A stretch of 34,671 nt of DNA from Pseudomonas sp. UBA5782 (GCA_002418465.1 DIEE01000026.1:3405-38075), one strand, 5' to 3'. Counted from the stretch's first letter, positions 1 to 8,330 are shown. Program-made: numbers and translations. Notes: generated by a model not told the origin, from the letters alone.

Positions 1-582
1 CCGCCGCTGGGCTACGCCATCGCCCAGCTCAAGGGCATCTACATCCTCGCCGAGAACGCCCAGGGGCTGGTGGTGGTGGACATGCACGCCGCGCACGAGC
101 GGATCACCTACGAGCGCCTTAAAACCGCAATGGCCAGCGAAGGCCTGCGCGGCCAGCCGCTGCTGGTGCCGGAAAGCATCGCGGTGAGCCAGCGCGAAGC
201 CGACTGCGCCGAAGAACATGAAACCTGGTTCCAGCGCCTGGGCTTCGAGCTGCAGCGTTTCGGCCCGGAAAGCCTGGCGATCCGCCAGATTCCGGTGCTG
301 CTCAAGCAGGCCGAGTCGTCGCAGTTGGTGCGCGACGTGCTCGCCGATCTGCTGGAATACGGCAGCAGCGATCGCATCCAGGCGCACCTCAACGAATTGC
401 TCGGCACCATGGCCTGCCACGGCGCGATCCGCGCCAATCGCCGCCTGACCCTGCCCGAGATGAACGGCTTGCTGCGCGACATGGAGCACACCGAGCGCAG
501 CGGCCAGTGCAACCACGGCCGGCCGACCTGGACCCAGATGGGCATGGACGACCTCGACAAGCTGTTCCTGCGCGGCCGCTGA
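1..582 (+). CDS. mutL: DNA mismatch repair protein MutL, C-terminal part (5' end outside window)
   Basis: Only the last 193 codons are present and the reading frame is open from base 1. This is the C-terminal dimerisation and endonuclease domain of MutL, which nicks the daughter strand after MutS recognises a mismatch. The metal-binding nuclease motif D-x-H-A-x2-E-x4-E is visible as DMHAAHERITYE (residues 27-38 of the fragment). The later zinc-site motifs ACHGAIRA and QCNHGRPT are also present, so this is a nicking-type MutL, unlike that of E. coli, which lacks the motif. The 3' end is intact and miaA starts 28 nt downstream, as in the gammaproteobacterial mutL-miaA-hfq cluster. The N-terminal GHKL ATPase half must lie upstream of the window. 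Confidence 0.96.
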   Translation, partial: PPLGYAIAQLKGIYILAENAQGLVVVDMHAAHERITYERLKTAMASEGLRGQPLLVPESIAVSQREADCAEEHETWFQRLGFELQRFGPESLAIRQIPVLLKQAESSQLVRDVLADLLEYGSSDRIQAHLNELLGTMACHGAIRANRRLTLPEMNGLLRDMEHTERSGQCNHGRPTWTQMGMDDLDKLFLRGR

Positions 583-610
583 GCTGCCGACCATGCCTGC
601 CGAGCCCGCC

Positions 611-1582
611 ATGTCCGCCTTGCCGCCCGCCATCTTCCTCATGGGCCCGACCGCTTCGGGCAAGACCGATCTTGCGCTGGAGCTCGCCCGCGTTCTGCCT
701 TGCGAGCTGATCAGCGTGGATTCCGCGCTGGTCTACCGCGGCATGGACATCGGCACCGCCAAGCCGTCGAAGGAATTGCTGGCCGCATTCCCCCATCGCC
801 TGATCGACATTCGCGACCCCGCCGAGGCCTACTCTGCCGCCGAGTTTCGCGCCGACGCGCTGGCGGCGATGGCCGAGATCAGCGCTCGCGGCAGGATTCC
901 GCTGCTGGTGGGCGGCACCATGCTTTATTACAGGGCGTTGCTCGATGGCCTGGCCGACATGCCTGGCGCCGACGCCGCTATCCGCGCCGAGCTCGAGGCT
1001 CGCGCCGCCAGCGAGGGGCTGGAAGCGCTGCACCGGCAACTGGCCGAGGTCGACCCGGTGTCCGCTGCGCGCATTCACCGCAACGATCCGCAGCGGGTGG
1101 TGCGTGCGCTGGAGGTTTACCTGGCGAGCGGCGCGAGCATGACCGAGCATCGCCAGCGCCAGGCTGCGCAAAATCCCGTTCTAGACGCGTCGGGCCGTGC
1201 ACAATTACCTTATACTGTGGCGCATCTGGCGATTGCCCCCGCTCAGCGGCAGGTGCTGCACGAGCGCATCGCCCGGCGTTTTCACGGCATGCTGGAACAG
1301 GGTTTTGTCGAAGAGGTCGAAGTTCTGCATCGACGAGGTGACTTGCACGCCGGGTTGCCGTCTATACGAGCGGTGGGTTATCGCCAGGCATGGGAATATC
1401 TGGACGGCGAACTGACCCGCGATGAGATGACCGAGCGCGGCATCATCGCGACGCGTCAGTTGGCCAAACGACAGTTCACCTGGTTGCGTAGCTGGGCCGA
1501 TTTACGCTGGATGGACAGTCTGGCCCGGGACAATCTTTCGCAAGCCTTGAAATACCTGGAGTCGGTCTCCATATTGGCCTGA
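611..1582 (+). CDS. miaA: tRNA dimethylallyltransferase MiaA
   Basis: MiaA transfers a dimethylallyl group from DMAPP to the N6 of A37 in tRNAs reading UNN codons, the first step towards ms2i6A. The P-loop GPTASGKT is at residues 12-19. It is followed by the family motifs ISVDSALVYRGMDIGTAKPS and LLVGGTMLYYRALLDG, and by a C-terminal GYRQAWEYL and ATRQLAKRQFTWLR segment typical of the family. The ATG at 611 gives 323 aa starting MSALPPAIF, which matches the remembered Pseudomonas protein. An in-frame ATG at 593 would add six residues, and neither start has a strong Shine-Dalgarno. The gene lies between mutL and hfq in a likely single transcript, and its last codons overlap a heat-shock-like promoter for hfq. 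Confidence 0.96.
   Translation: MSALPPAIFLMGPTASGKTDLALELARVLPCELISVDSALVYRGMDIGTAKPSKELLAAFPHRLIDIRDPAEAYSAAEFRADALAAMAEISARGRIPLLVGGTMLYYRALLDGLADMPGADAAIRAELEARAASEGLEALHRQLAEVDPVSAARIHRNDPQRVVRALEVYLASGASMTEHRQRQAAQNPVLDASGRAQLPYTVAHLAIAPAQRQVLHERIARRFHGMLEQGFVEEVEVLHRRGDLHAGLPSIRAVGYRQAWEYLDGELTRDEMTERGIIATRQLAKRQFTWLRSWADLRWMDSLARDNLSQALKYLESVSILA
1546..1574 (+). promoter_or_regulatory. Candidate sigma-32 (RpoH) promoter for hfq
   Basis: CTTGAAA at 1546-1552 is followed by a 14-nt spacer and CTCCATAT at 1567-1574. The RpoH consensus is CTTGAA, 13-17 nt, CCCCATNT, so only one base of the -10 element deviates. The site lies inside the end of miaA, about 100 nt before hfq. In E. coli heat-shock promoters serving hfq are also located within miaA. 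Activity is inferred from sequence only. Confidence 0.6.
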
Positions 1583-1673
1583 GTCCTGCGAATGCCGACT
1601 ATCCTTGGGGTGGGGTGGCACCAGCCATTGTTCGAATTACTAAAAACTATTGATCCTTAAAGGAGTGCGGCAC

Positions 1674-1928
1674 ATGTCAAAAGGGCATTCGCTACAAGAC
1701 CCTTACTTGAACATCTTACGGAAGGAACGCGTTCCGGTTTCCATCTACCTGGTCAACGGCATCAAGCTGCAGGGCCAGATCGAATCCTTCGATCAGTTCG
1801 TGATTCTGCTGAAGAACACGGTCAGCCAAATGGTCTACAAGCACGCGATTTCCACCGTCGTGCCTAGCCGTCCGGTTCGGCTGCCTAGCGCCAGTGAGTC
1901 GGAGCAGGCCGAAGCGGGCAACGCCTGA
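1674..1928 (+). CDS. hfq: RNA chaperone Hfq
   Basis: Hfq is an Sm-fold hexamer that binds A-rich mRNA and U-rich sRNA 3' ends and controls translation and mRNA decay. The 84-aa protein carries the N-terminal HSLQDPYLNILRKERVPVS, the Sm1 core VNGIKLQGQIESFDQFVILL, and the Sm2 signature YKHAIS followed by TVVP. A short acidic tail (ASESEQAEAGNA) follows. An upstream in-frame ATG at 1650 is rejected because AAGGAG ends 8 nt before the ATG at 1674, and MSKGHSLQDP is the conserved N-terminus. The gene ends in tandem stops TGA TAG. It is 12 nt upstream of hflX with no terminator between them, so the two are probably cotranscribed. Confidence 0.98.
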   Translation: MSKGHSLQDPYLNILRKERVPVSIYLVNGIKLQGQIESFDQFVILLKNTVSQMVYKHAISTVVPSRPVRLPSASESEQAEAGNA

Positions 1929-1940
1929 TAGGGGGCTGCC

Positions 1941-3242
1941 TTGTTCTTCGAGCGCCCCGGAGGCGGTGAGCGGGCCATTCTGGTTCACCTGGATGGTCAG
2001 GACCCGGAAGCGCGTGAGGATCCCCAGGAATTCCAGGAACTTGCCCGTTCGGCGGGCGCGGAGACTGTGGCTTTCGTCAGCGTCCCGCGCCATCAGCCTA
2101 CGGCCAAGTACCTGATCGGCAGTGGCAAGGTCAGCGAATTGCATGACCGGGTCAGGGCCGAGCAGGTGGAGCTGGTGATCTTCAACCACACCCTTACGCC
2201 CAGCCAGGAGCGCAACCTCGAGCGCGCCTTCGAGTGTCGCGTGCTCGATCGTACCGGGTTGATCCTCGATATCTTCGCCCAGCGCGCGCGTACCCACGAG
2301 GGCAAGCTGCAGGTGGAACTCGCCCAGCTTGAGCACATGAGTACGCGACTGGTTCGTGGCTGGACTCACCTCGAGCGGCAGAAGGGCGGTATCGGCTTGC
2401 GCGGTCCGGGTGAGACCCAGCTGGAAACCGACCGCCGCCTGTTGCGCGTGCGCATCCGCCAGATCAAGCAGCGCCTGGACAAGGTGCGCAGCCAGCGCGA
2501 GCAGGCTCGTCGCGGGCGCACGCGGGCGAACATCCCCACCGTCTCCCTGGTCGGCTACACCAACGCTGGCAAGTCGACGCTGTTCAATGCGTTGACCGCC
2601 TCCGATGTCTACGCCGCCGACCAGCTGTTCGCCACCCTCGACCCGACCCTGCGACGGCTCGAACTGGACGACCTCGGGCCGGTGGTGCTGGCCGATACCG
2701 TGGGTTTCATTCGTCACCTGCCGCACAAACTGGTGGAAGCCTTCCGGGCGACGCTGGAGGAGTCGAGCAACTCCGACCTCCTGCTGCACGTCATCGATGC
2801 CCACGAACCCGAGCGCGATGCGCAGATCGAGCAGGTGGTCGCCGTTCTCGACGAGATCGGCGCGCGCGAGTTGCCGATGCTCGAGGTATGCAACAAGCTC
2901 GACCTGCTCGAGGGCATTGAACCTCAGATTCAGCGCGATGCCGAAGGGAAGCCCCAGCGTGTCTGGGTTTCAGCGCGCGATGGTCTCGGGCTTGGGTTGG
3001 TCAGACAGGCTATCGCGGAATTGCTGGGTGACGACCTGTTCGTCGGCACCCTGTGCCTGCCGCAGCAGTTGGCGCGTTTGCGTGCCCAGTTCTTCGAGCT
3101 GGGTGCGGTTCAAAGCGAGGGTCATGACGAGCAGGGCGGAAGTCTTCTCGCGGTGCGCCTGCCGCGTGCCGAGCTGAACCGTCTGGTGAGTCGTGCCGGC
3201 ATGCAGCCGGTGGAATTCATCGAGCAACACACTTTGCAATAA
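1941..3242 (+). CDS. hflX: Ribosome-associated GTPase HflX
   Basis: HflX is a translational GTPase that binds and splits 70S or 50S ribosomes, notably under heat stress. The 433-aa protein has the N-terminal glycine-rich HflX domain and a helical linker (roughly residues 1-195). The GTPase domain follows: G1 GYTNAGKST at 205-213, G3 DTVGF at 252-256 and G4 NKLD at 318-321. The start is TTG (codons TTG TTC TTC GAG), chosen because MFFERPGGGERAILVHLDGQ matches the conserved Pseudomonas N-terminus and a purine-rich AGGGGG precedes it. No ATG lies at a suitable position. It follows hfq by 12 nt and precedes hflKC, as in E. coli. Confidence 0.96.
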   Translation: MFFERPGGGERAILVHLDGQDPEAREDPQEFQELARSAGAETVAFVSVPRHQPTAKYLIGSGKVSELHDRVRAEQVELVIFNHTLTPSQERNLERAFECRVLDRTGLILDIFAQRARTHEGKLQVELAQLEHMSTRLVRGWTHLERQKGGIGLRGPGETQLETDRRLLRVRIRQIKQRLDKVRSQREQARRGRTRANIPTVSLVGYTNAGKSTLFNALTASDVYAADQLFATLDPTLRRLELDDLGPVVLADTVGFIRHLPHKLVEAFRATLEESSNSDLLLHVIDAHEPERDAQIEQVVAVLDEIGARELPMLEVCNKLDLLEGIEPQIQRDAEGKPQRVWVSARDGLGLGLVRQAIAELLGDDLFVGTLCLPQQLARLRAQFFELGAVQSEGHDEQGGSLLAVRLPRAELNRLVSRAGMQPVEFIEQHTLQ

Positions 3243-3260
3243 ACCCTGGAGGGGTGGCTT

Positions 3261-3290
3261 TGCCGTTCTTCACAGGCATTGGTTAGCATG
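3261..3290 (+). promoter_or_regulatory. Weak candidate sigma-70 promoter for hflKC
   Basis: TTGCCG (3261-3266), an 18-nt spacer and TAGCAT (3285-3290) lie in the 94-nt hflX-hflK gap. The gap is larger than the others in the cluster, which fits a secondary promoter. The match is modest and readthrough from upstream is equally possible. Confidence 0.3.
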
Positions 3291-3336
3291 GCGGGCGCAC
3301 AACGGTGCGTCTTTGCTTTATCAGATGGAGAGCGCT

Positions 3337-4518
3337 ATGGCTTGGAATGAGCCGGGTGGCAATTCGAACAATCAAGACCCCTGGGGCAACAAGCGCCGGG
3401 GCGGAGACCGCAAGGGTCCGCCGGATCTCGACGAAGCCTTCCGCAAACTGCAGAACAGCCTCAACGGCATGTTCGGCGGCAAGAAACGCAGCGGCGGAGG
3501 GGGCGACTCTTCCGGCGGTGATTCCGGCAGCGGCAAGGGCATGGGCTTCGGCATGATCGCCGTGTTCGTTGCCGTGCTCGCGGCGATCTGGCTGTACAGC
3601 GCGATCTACGTCGTCGACGAGCAGGAGCAGGCCGTGGTGCTGCGCTTCGGCAAGTACTACGAGACCGTCGGGCCGGGTCTGAACATCTACTTCCCGCCGT
3701 TCGATCGCAAGTTCCAGGAGAACGTGACCCGCGAGCGGGCGTACTCCAAGCAGGGCCAGATGCTCACCGAGGACGAGAATATCGTCGAGGTGCCGCTGAC
3801 CGTGCAGTACAAGATCACCAACCTGCAGGACTTCGTGCTCAACGTCGACCAGCCGGAAATCAGCCTGCAGCACGCCACCGACAGCGCCCTGCGCCATGTC
3901 GTCGGCTCGACCGCGATGGACCAGGTGCTCACCGAAGGCCGCGAGCTGATGGCCAGCGAGATTCGCGAGCGTCTGCAGCGCTTCCTCGACACCTACAAGG
4001 TCGGCATCACCGTTACCCAGGTCAACGTGCAGAGTGCGGCGGCGCCGCGTGAAGTGCAGGAAGCCTTCGATGACGTGATCCGCGCCCGTGAAGACGAGCA
4101 ACGTGAGAAGAACCAGGCCGAAGCCTACGCCAACGGTGTGATTCCGGAAGCCCGCGGCCAGGCCCAGCGCCTGCTCGAGGAAGCCAACGGCTATCGTGAC
4201 GAAGTGGTGGCGCGCGCCCAGGGTGAGGCGCAGCGCTTCACCAAGCTGGTCGCCGAGTACCGCAAGGCGCCGGAGGTCACGCGTGAGCGTCTGTATCTGG
4301 ACACCATGCAGGAAGTCTTCAGCAACACCAGCAAGGTGCTGGTGACGGGCGAGAAGGGGCAGAACAACCTGCTCTATCTGCCGCTGGACAAGATGATGGA
4401 GAAGCAACGCAGCGGTTCCGCCGCCGCAGGCACCTCGGGTTCCAATGCCGGCCAGGCCGATGTGCCCGCCAGCATCGATCTGGGGCAGCGTGACCTGCGT
4501 TCGAGGGAGACTCGTTGA
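3337..4518 (+). CDS. hflK: FtsH protease modulator HflK (SPFH/band-7 membrane protein)
   Basis: HflK forms with HflC a large periplasm-facing assembly around the FtsH protease and modulates its degradation of membrane proteins. The 393-aa protein begins MAWNEPGGNSNNQDPWG, followed by a glycine-rich cytoplasmic N-terminus. One transmembrane segment lies around residues 70-90 (FGMIAVFVAVLAAIWLYSAI). A band-7 domain follows (VVDEQEQAVVLRFGKYYETV onward) with a long helical EAxxYAN/EARGQAQRLLEEA region. ATG 3337 is preceded by GGAG, and longer in-frame starts inside the hflX end are rejected. Its TGA overlaps the ATG of hflC by one base, implying translational coupling. Confidence 0.97.
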   Translation: MAWNEPGGNSNNQDPWGNKRRGGDRKGPPDLDEAFRKLQNSLNGMFGGKKRSGGGGDSSGGDSGSGKGMGFGMIAVFVAVLAAIWLYSAIYVVDEQEQAVVLRFGKYYETVGPGLNIYFPPFDRKFQENVTRERAYSKQGQMLTEDENIVEVPLTVQYKITNLQDFVLNVDQPEISLQHATDSALRHVVGSTAMDQVLTEGRELMASEIRERLQRFLDTYKVGITVTQVNVQSAAAPREVQEAFDDVIRAREDEQREKNQAEAYANGVIPEARGQAQRLLEEANGYRDEVVARAQGEAQRFTKLVAEYRKAPEVTRERLYLDTMQEVFSNTSKVLVTGEKGQNNLLYLPLDKMMEKQRSGSAAAGTSGSNAGQADVPASIDLGQRDLRSRETR

Positions 4519-5387
4519 TGAACAATAAATCACTGATCGCCCTGATTTTCGGCGTGATCGTCGTGGTCGTCGCCTGGAACAGCCTGTACATCGTTTCGCA
4601 GACCGAGAAGGCGGTATTGCTGCAGTTCGGTCGCGTGGTCGAGGCCGACCTGCAACCCGGCCTGCACGCGAAGATTCCGCTGGTGAACAAGGTCCGCAAG
4701 TTCGACGCACGCCTGCTGACGCTGGATTCGTCCACCTCGCGCTTCCTCACGCTGGAGAAGAAGGCGGTGATGGTCGACGCCTACGCCAAGTGGCGCGTTG
4801 CCGATGCCGAGCGCTTCTACACCGCTACCTCGGGCCTCAAGCAGATCGCCGACGAGCGCCTGTCGCGCCGCCTGGAGTCCGGCCTGCGCGACCAGTTCGG
4901 CAAGCGCACCCTGCACGAAGTGGTGTCCGGCGAGCGTGATGCGCTGATGGCGGATATCACCGGCTCGTTGGATCGCATGGCGCGCAAGGAGCTGGGCATC
5001 GAGGTGCTGGACGTGCGGGTCAAGGCCATCGACCTGCCGCGCGAAGTAAACCGCAGCGTGTTCGAGCGGATGAGCACCGAGCGTGAGCGTGAAGCGCGCG
5101 AGCACCGCGCCAAGGGCCGCGAACTGGCCGAAGGTATCCGCGCCGACGCCGATCGCCAGCAGCGCGTGCTGCTGGCCGAAGCCTATCGCGAAGCGGAAGA
5201 GACCCGCGGTGACGGCGACGCCAAGGCCTCGGCGATCTACTCCGAAGCGTACGGCCAGGATCAGGAGTTCTACGGTTTCTACCGCAGCCTGCGTGCCTAC
5301 CGTGAGAGCTTCGCGAGCAAGAGCGACGTGCTGGTCCTCGACCCGAGCAGCGACTTCTTCCGCTACATGGAAAAGTCCAAGCCGTGA
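4518..5387 (+). CDS. hflC: FtsH protease modulator HflC (SPFH/band-7 membrane protein)
   Basis: HflC is the partner of HflK in the FtsH-HflKC complex of the inner membrane. The 289-aa protein has a short N-terminus, one transmembrane helix at about residues 5-25 (SLIALIFGVIVVVVAWNSLY) and the band-7 domain beginning SQTEKAVLLQFGRV. A charged helical stretch rich in ER/EHRAKGRELAEGIRADADRQQ follows. The C-terminal VLDPSSDFFRYM is typical of HflC. The ATG at 4518 shares its A with the hflK stop (TGATG) and GGGAG lies just upstream. A TTG one codon earlier is less likely. Two hairpins follow, the second a clear terminator, so the mutL-to-hflC cluster probably ends here. Confidence 0.97.
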   Translation: MNNKSLIALIFGVIVVVVAWNSLYIVSQTEKAVLLQFGRVVEADLQPGLHAKIPLVNKVRKFDARLLTLDSSTSRFLTLEKKAVMVDAYAKWRVADAERFYTATSGLKQIADERLSRRLESGLRDQFGKRTLHEVVSGERDALMADITGSLDRMARKELGIEVLDVRVKAIDLPREVNRSVFERMSTEREREAREHRAKGRELAEGIRADADRQQRVLLAEAYREAEETRGDGDAKASAIYSEAYGQDQEFYGFYRSLRAYRESFASKSDVLVLDPSSDFFRYMEKSKP

Positions 5388-5393
5388 TCCCAT

Positions 5394-5418
5394 CCGGCGG
5401 GCGCCAGTCGCCCGCCGG
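5394..5418. repeat. Perfect inverted repeat downstream of hflC
   Basis: CCGGCGGGC (5394-5402) pairs perfectly with GCCCGCCGG (5410-5418) across a 7-nt loop, 6 nt after the hflC stop. No T-tract follows, so it could be an mRNA 3'-end stabiliser or pause hairpin rather than a terminator. Confidence 0.7.
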
Positions 5419-5451
5419 GTGATCCTCGGGGAAAACGTGTTATCATGAGTC

Positions 5452-5475
5452 AGCCGGGAAAATCCCGGCTTTTTT
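5452..5475 (+). terminator. Rho-independent terminator after hflC
   Basis: The stem AGCCGGGA / TCCCGGCT (8 bp) has a 3-nt loop AAA and is followed by five Ts. It ends the hfl cluster transcript and lies 34 nt after the first hairpin. No gene is recognised between it and hisZ. The 224-nt stretch 5476-5699 holds only short spurious frames and no convincing promoter that I could see. Confidence 0.88.
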
Positions 5476-5699
5476 GCGTCTGCAGCGGACACATGTCAGT
5501 CAAGCGACAGCCTGGATCGTCCACCATGGGGCGAATCCGAGCGTGTTTTTCTGTCCCGCGCCAGGCCGATGCGCAGCGGCGATGCCTCGTCATTTCCGCG
5601 GTTCGCGTCCCGTCGGGTCGGCCAGCGTTTGCTGGTGAGCGCCCATCTTAATTCGCTCCACTGTAGGCTGCCGCCCGGTTGAACAAGGGGAAAGGCGAA

Positions 5700-6887
5700 A
5701 TGGCAACGGTAGACCGCTGGCTGCTGCCAGATGGCATCGAAGAAGTACTGCCGCCGGAAGCGGCGCTCATCGAAACGGCACGTCGTCGGGTGCTGGACCT
5801 GTTCCAGTGCTGGGGCTACGAGTTCGTGGTGACGCCACACATCGAATATCTCGACTCGCTGCTCACCGGCGCCGCCCAGGACCTCGATCTGCGGACCTTC
5901 AAGGTTACCGATCCGCTTTCCGGTCGCCAGATGGGTTTTCGCGCCGACATCACCCCCCAGGTCGCGCGGATGGATGCGCATAGCCTGCGCCGCGAAGGGC
6001 CGAGCCGCCTGTGCTACGCCGGCAGCGTGCTGCATGCCCAGCCGCGTGCGCTGACCACTTCGCGCAGCCCGATCCAGCTGGGTGCCGAGCTTTACGGCGA
6101 CGCAAGTCCGGCGAGCGACGTGGAAGTCATCAGCCTGATGCTCGACACCCTGGCGCTGGCCGAGGTGCCCGACGTGCATATGGACCTCGGCCACGTCGGT
6201 ATCTACCGCGGCCTGGCCAGCGCCGCCGGTCTTTCCGGCGAGGCCGAGCAGAGCCTGTTCGATGCGCTGCAGCGCAAGGCGGTCGACGAAGTCGCCGAGC
6301 TCACCGCGAAGCTGTCGCCGACGCTGGCGGGCATGCTGCGTTCGCTGGTCGACCTGTGCGGCGGCCGGGAAGTGCTGGATCTGGCCCAGGCCTGCCTTGT
6401 CGAGGCGCCGGATGACGTGCACCTGGCGCTGGACGAGTTGATCGCCATCGCCGACAGCCTGAGCCTGCGCTACCCGGAGCTGCCGCTGTATTTCGACCTC
6501 GGCGAGCTGCGCGGCTACCACTATCACACCGGCGTGGTGTTCGCCGCCTTCGTTCCGGGGCTCGGCCATTCGATCGCCCAGGGCGGACGCTATGACGACA
6601 TCGGCGCGGACTTCGGTCGCGCACGGCCGGCCACCGGCTTCTCCACCGACCTGAAGAGCCTGGTCACCCTCGGCGACATGCAGCTGAACGAGCCGCTGGT
6701 GGGCATCTGGGCGCCGGACAGCCATGACCTGCCGCTGTGGAAGGCCATCCAGCGCCTGCGCCAGGACGGCCAGCGCGTGGTCCAGGCGTTGCCGGGGCAG
6801 GCCGATGCGGCGGCGCGGGAGGCGAGCTGCGATCGCCAACTGCTGCTGCGCGACGGTCGTTGGCAGGTCGTGGCACTGAATTCCTGA
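5700..6887 (+). CDS. hisZ: ATP phosphoribosyltransferase regulatory subunit HisZ
   Basis: HisZ is a catalytically inactive paralogue of the histidyl-tRNA synthetase core that binds short-form HisG and makes it active and histidine-sensitive. The 395-aa protein shows the class II synthetase fold: an N-terminal ATVDRWLLPDGIEEVLPPEA, motif-2-like region FRADITPQVARMDA, and the late motif GGRYDDIGADFGRARPATGFS. It lacks the C-terminal anticodon-binding domain of true HisRS, consistent with HisZ. ATG 5700 is chosen because AAGGGGAAAGG precedes it and MATVDRWLLPDGI is the family N-terminus. A TTG at 5679 is rejected. purA follows 52 nt downstream. No hisG is present in the window. Confidence 0.94.
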   Translation: MATVDRWLLPDGIEEVLPPEAALIETARRRVLDLFQCWGYEFVVTPHIEYLDSLLTGAAQDLDLRTFKVTDPLSGRQMGFRADITPQVARMDAHSLRREGPSRLCYAGSVLHAQPRALTTSRSPIQLGAELYGDASPASDVEVISLMLDTLALAEVPDVHMDLGHVGIYRGLASAAGLSGEAEQSLFDALQRKAVDEVAELTAKLSPTLAGMLRSLVDLCGGREVLDLAQACLVEAPDDVHLALDELIAIADSLSLRYPELPLYFDLGELRGYHYHTGVVFAAFVPGLGHSIAQGGRYDDIGADFGRARPATGFSTDLKSLVTLGDMQLNEPLVGIWAPDSHDLPLWKAIQRLRQDGQRVVQALPGQADAAAREASCDRQLLLRDGRWQVVALNS

Positions 6888-6939
6888 GTTTTCCCGCCGG
6901 CCGTGCCGGCACCGAGCTTCCGCAAAGAGGACAACTGTT

Positions 6940-8235
6940 ATGGGTAAGAATGTCGTCGTCCTGGGCACCCAATGGGGTGATGAGGGCAAGGGCAAGATCG
7001 TCGATCTGCTGACCGATGAAGCGGCCGCCGTAGTGCGTTACCAGGGCGGCCACAACGCCGGCCACACCCTGGTGATCGACGGTGAGAAAACCGTTCTGCA
7101 CCTGATCCCCTCCGGCATCCTGCGCGAGAACGTGCAGTGCCTGATCGGCAACGGCGTGGTCGTCGCGCCCGACGCGCTGATGCGCGAGATCATCAAGCTC
7201 GAGGAAAAGGGCGTGCCGGTTCGCGAGCGCCTGCGTATCAGCCCTTCCTGCACGCTGATCCTGTCCTACCACGTGGCGCTGGATCAGGCCCGCGAAAAGG
7301 CCCGCGGCGACGCGAAGATCGGCACCACCGGGCGCGGCATCGGCCCGGCCTATGAAGACAAGGTGGCGCGTCGCGGCCTGCGCATCGGTGACCTGTTCCA
7401 CCGCGAGCGCTTCGCCGCCAAGCTCGGCGAGCTGCTGGACTTCCACAACTTCGTCCTGCAGCACTACTACAAGGAACCGGCGGTCGACTTCCAGAAGACC
7501 CTCGACGAGGCCCTCGGCTACGCCGACGTGCTCAAGCCGATGATCACCGACGTCGCCGCGCGCCTGCACGAGCTACGTCGCGAGAACGCGCACATCATGT
7601 TCGAAGGCGCTCAGGGCTCGCTGCTCGACATCGACCACGGTACCTACCCGTTCGTCACCAGCTCCAGCACCACCGCCGGCGGCACCGCCACCGGTTCGGG
7701 TTTCGGCCCGCTGTACCTGGACTACATCCTCGGCATCACCAAGGCCTACACCACGCGTGTCGGCTCCGGTCCGTTCCCCACCGAGCTGTTCGACGAAACC
7801 GGCGCGTTCCTCGCCAAGCGCGGCCACGAATTCGGTTCGACCACCGGTCGTGCCCGTCGCTGCGGCTGGTTCGATGCAGTGATCCTGCGTCGCGCCATCG
7901 AGATCAACAGCATCTCCGGCCTCTGCCTGACCAAGCTCGACGTGCTCGACGGCCTTGAAACCATCCGCGTCTGCGTCGGCTACAAGGACGAGAACGGCGA
8001 CGTGCTGGTCGATGCGCCGACCGATGCCGACAGCTACATCGGTCTGCAGCCGGTGTACGAGGACATGCCCGGCTGGAGCGAATCCACCGTCGGTGCGAAG
8101 AGCCTCGACGAGCTGCCGGCCAACGCCCGCGCCTACATCAAGCGTATCGAGGAGCTGGTCGGCGCGCCGATCGACATCATCTCCACCGGCCCGGATCGCA
8201 ACGAGACCATCGTCCTCCGCCATCCCTATTCCTGA
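6940..8235 (+). CDS. purA: Adenylosuccinate synthetase PurA
   Basis: PurA condenses IMP and aspartate using GTP to make adenylosuccinate, the first committed step to AMP. The 431-aa protein has the P-loop-like GTQWGDEGKGK at residues 9-19, GGHNAGHTLV with the catalytic His, and GTTGRGIGPAYEDK. The IMP/GTP-binding FEGAQGSLLDIDHGTYPFVT, VGSGPFPTE and TTGRARRCGW segments are also present. Length equals the usual bacterial enzyme. The ATG is preceded by AAAGAGG at good spacing. It is probably cotranscribed with hisZ and ends at a strong hairpin terminator. Confidence 0.98.
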   Translation: MGKNVVVLGTQWGDEGKGKIVDLLTDEAAAVVRYQGGHNAGHTLVIDGEKTVLHLIPSGILRENVQCLIGNGVVVAPDALMREIIKLEEKGVPVRERLRISPSCTLILSYHVALDQAREKARGDAKIGTTGRGIGPAYEDKVARRGLRIGDLFHRERFAAKLGELLDFHNFVLQHYYKEPAVDFQKTLDEALGYADVLKPMITDVAARLHELRRENAHIMFEGAQGSLLDIDHGTYPFVTSSSTTAGGTATGSGFGPLYLDYILGITKAYTTRVGSGPFPTELFDETGAFLAKRGHEFGSTTGRARRCGWFDAVILRRAIEINSISGLCLTKLDVLDGLETIRVCVGYKDENGDVLVDAPTDADSYIGLQPVYEDMPGWSESTVGAKSLDELPANARAYIKRIEELVGAPIDIISTGPDRNETIVLRHPYS

Positions 8236-8253
8236 TTTTTTTCCGCACGTCTG

Positions 8254-8279
8254 AAAGGGCCGCCATAGAGCGGCCCTTT
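8254..8279 (+). terminator. Terminator after purA
   Basis: A 10-bp perfect stem AAAGGGCCGC / GCGGCCCTTT with a 6-nt loop lies 18 nt past the purA stop. The A and T runs in the stem make it potentially functional on both strands. Confidence 0.8.
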
Positions 8280-8330
8280 CCGTTTCTGAAGGAAATGTCG
8301 CATTGCGCGGCATGCGGCTTGCTGAATCGC

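Noticed and set aside
593..610. An upstream ATG for miaA at 593
   Set aside because: It would add six residues not matching the usual N-terminus, and it has no better ribosome-binding site than 611. It is not excluded outright.
1616..1632. A TGGCAC...TTGT sequence resembling a sigma-54 -24/-12 promoter upstream of hfq
   Set aside because: The spacing between the GG and the would-be GC is one base too long, and the -12 dinucleotide is GT rather than GC.
5394..5418. The 25-nt palindrome after hflC as a REP element
   Set aside because: It is a perfect hairpin, but I saw no second copy in the window, so membership in a repeat family cannot be claimed.
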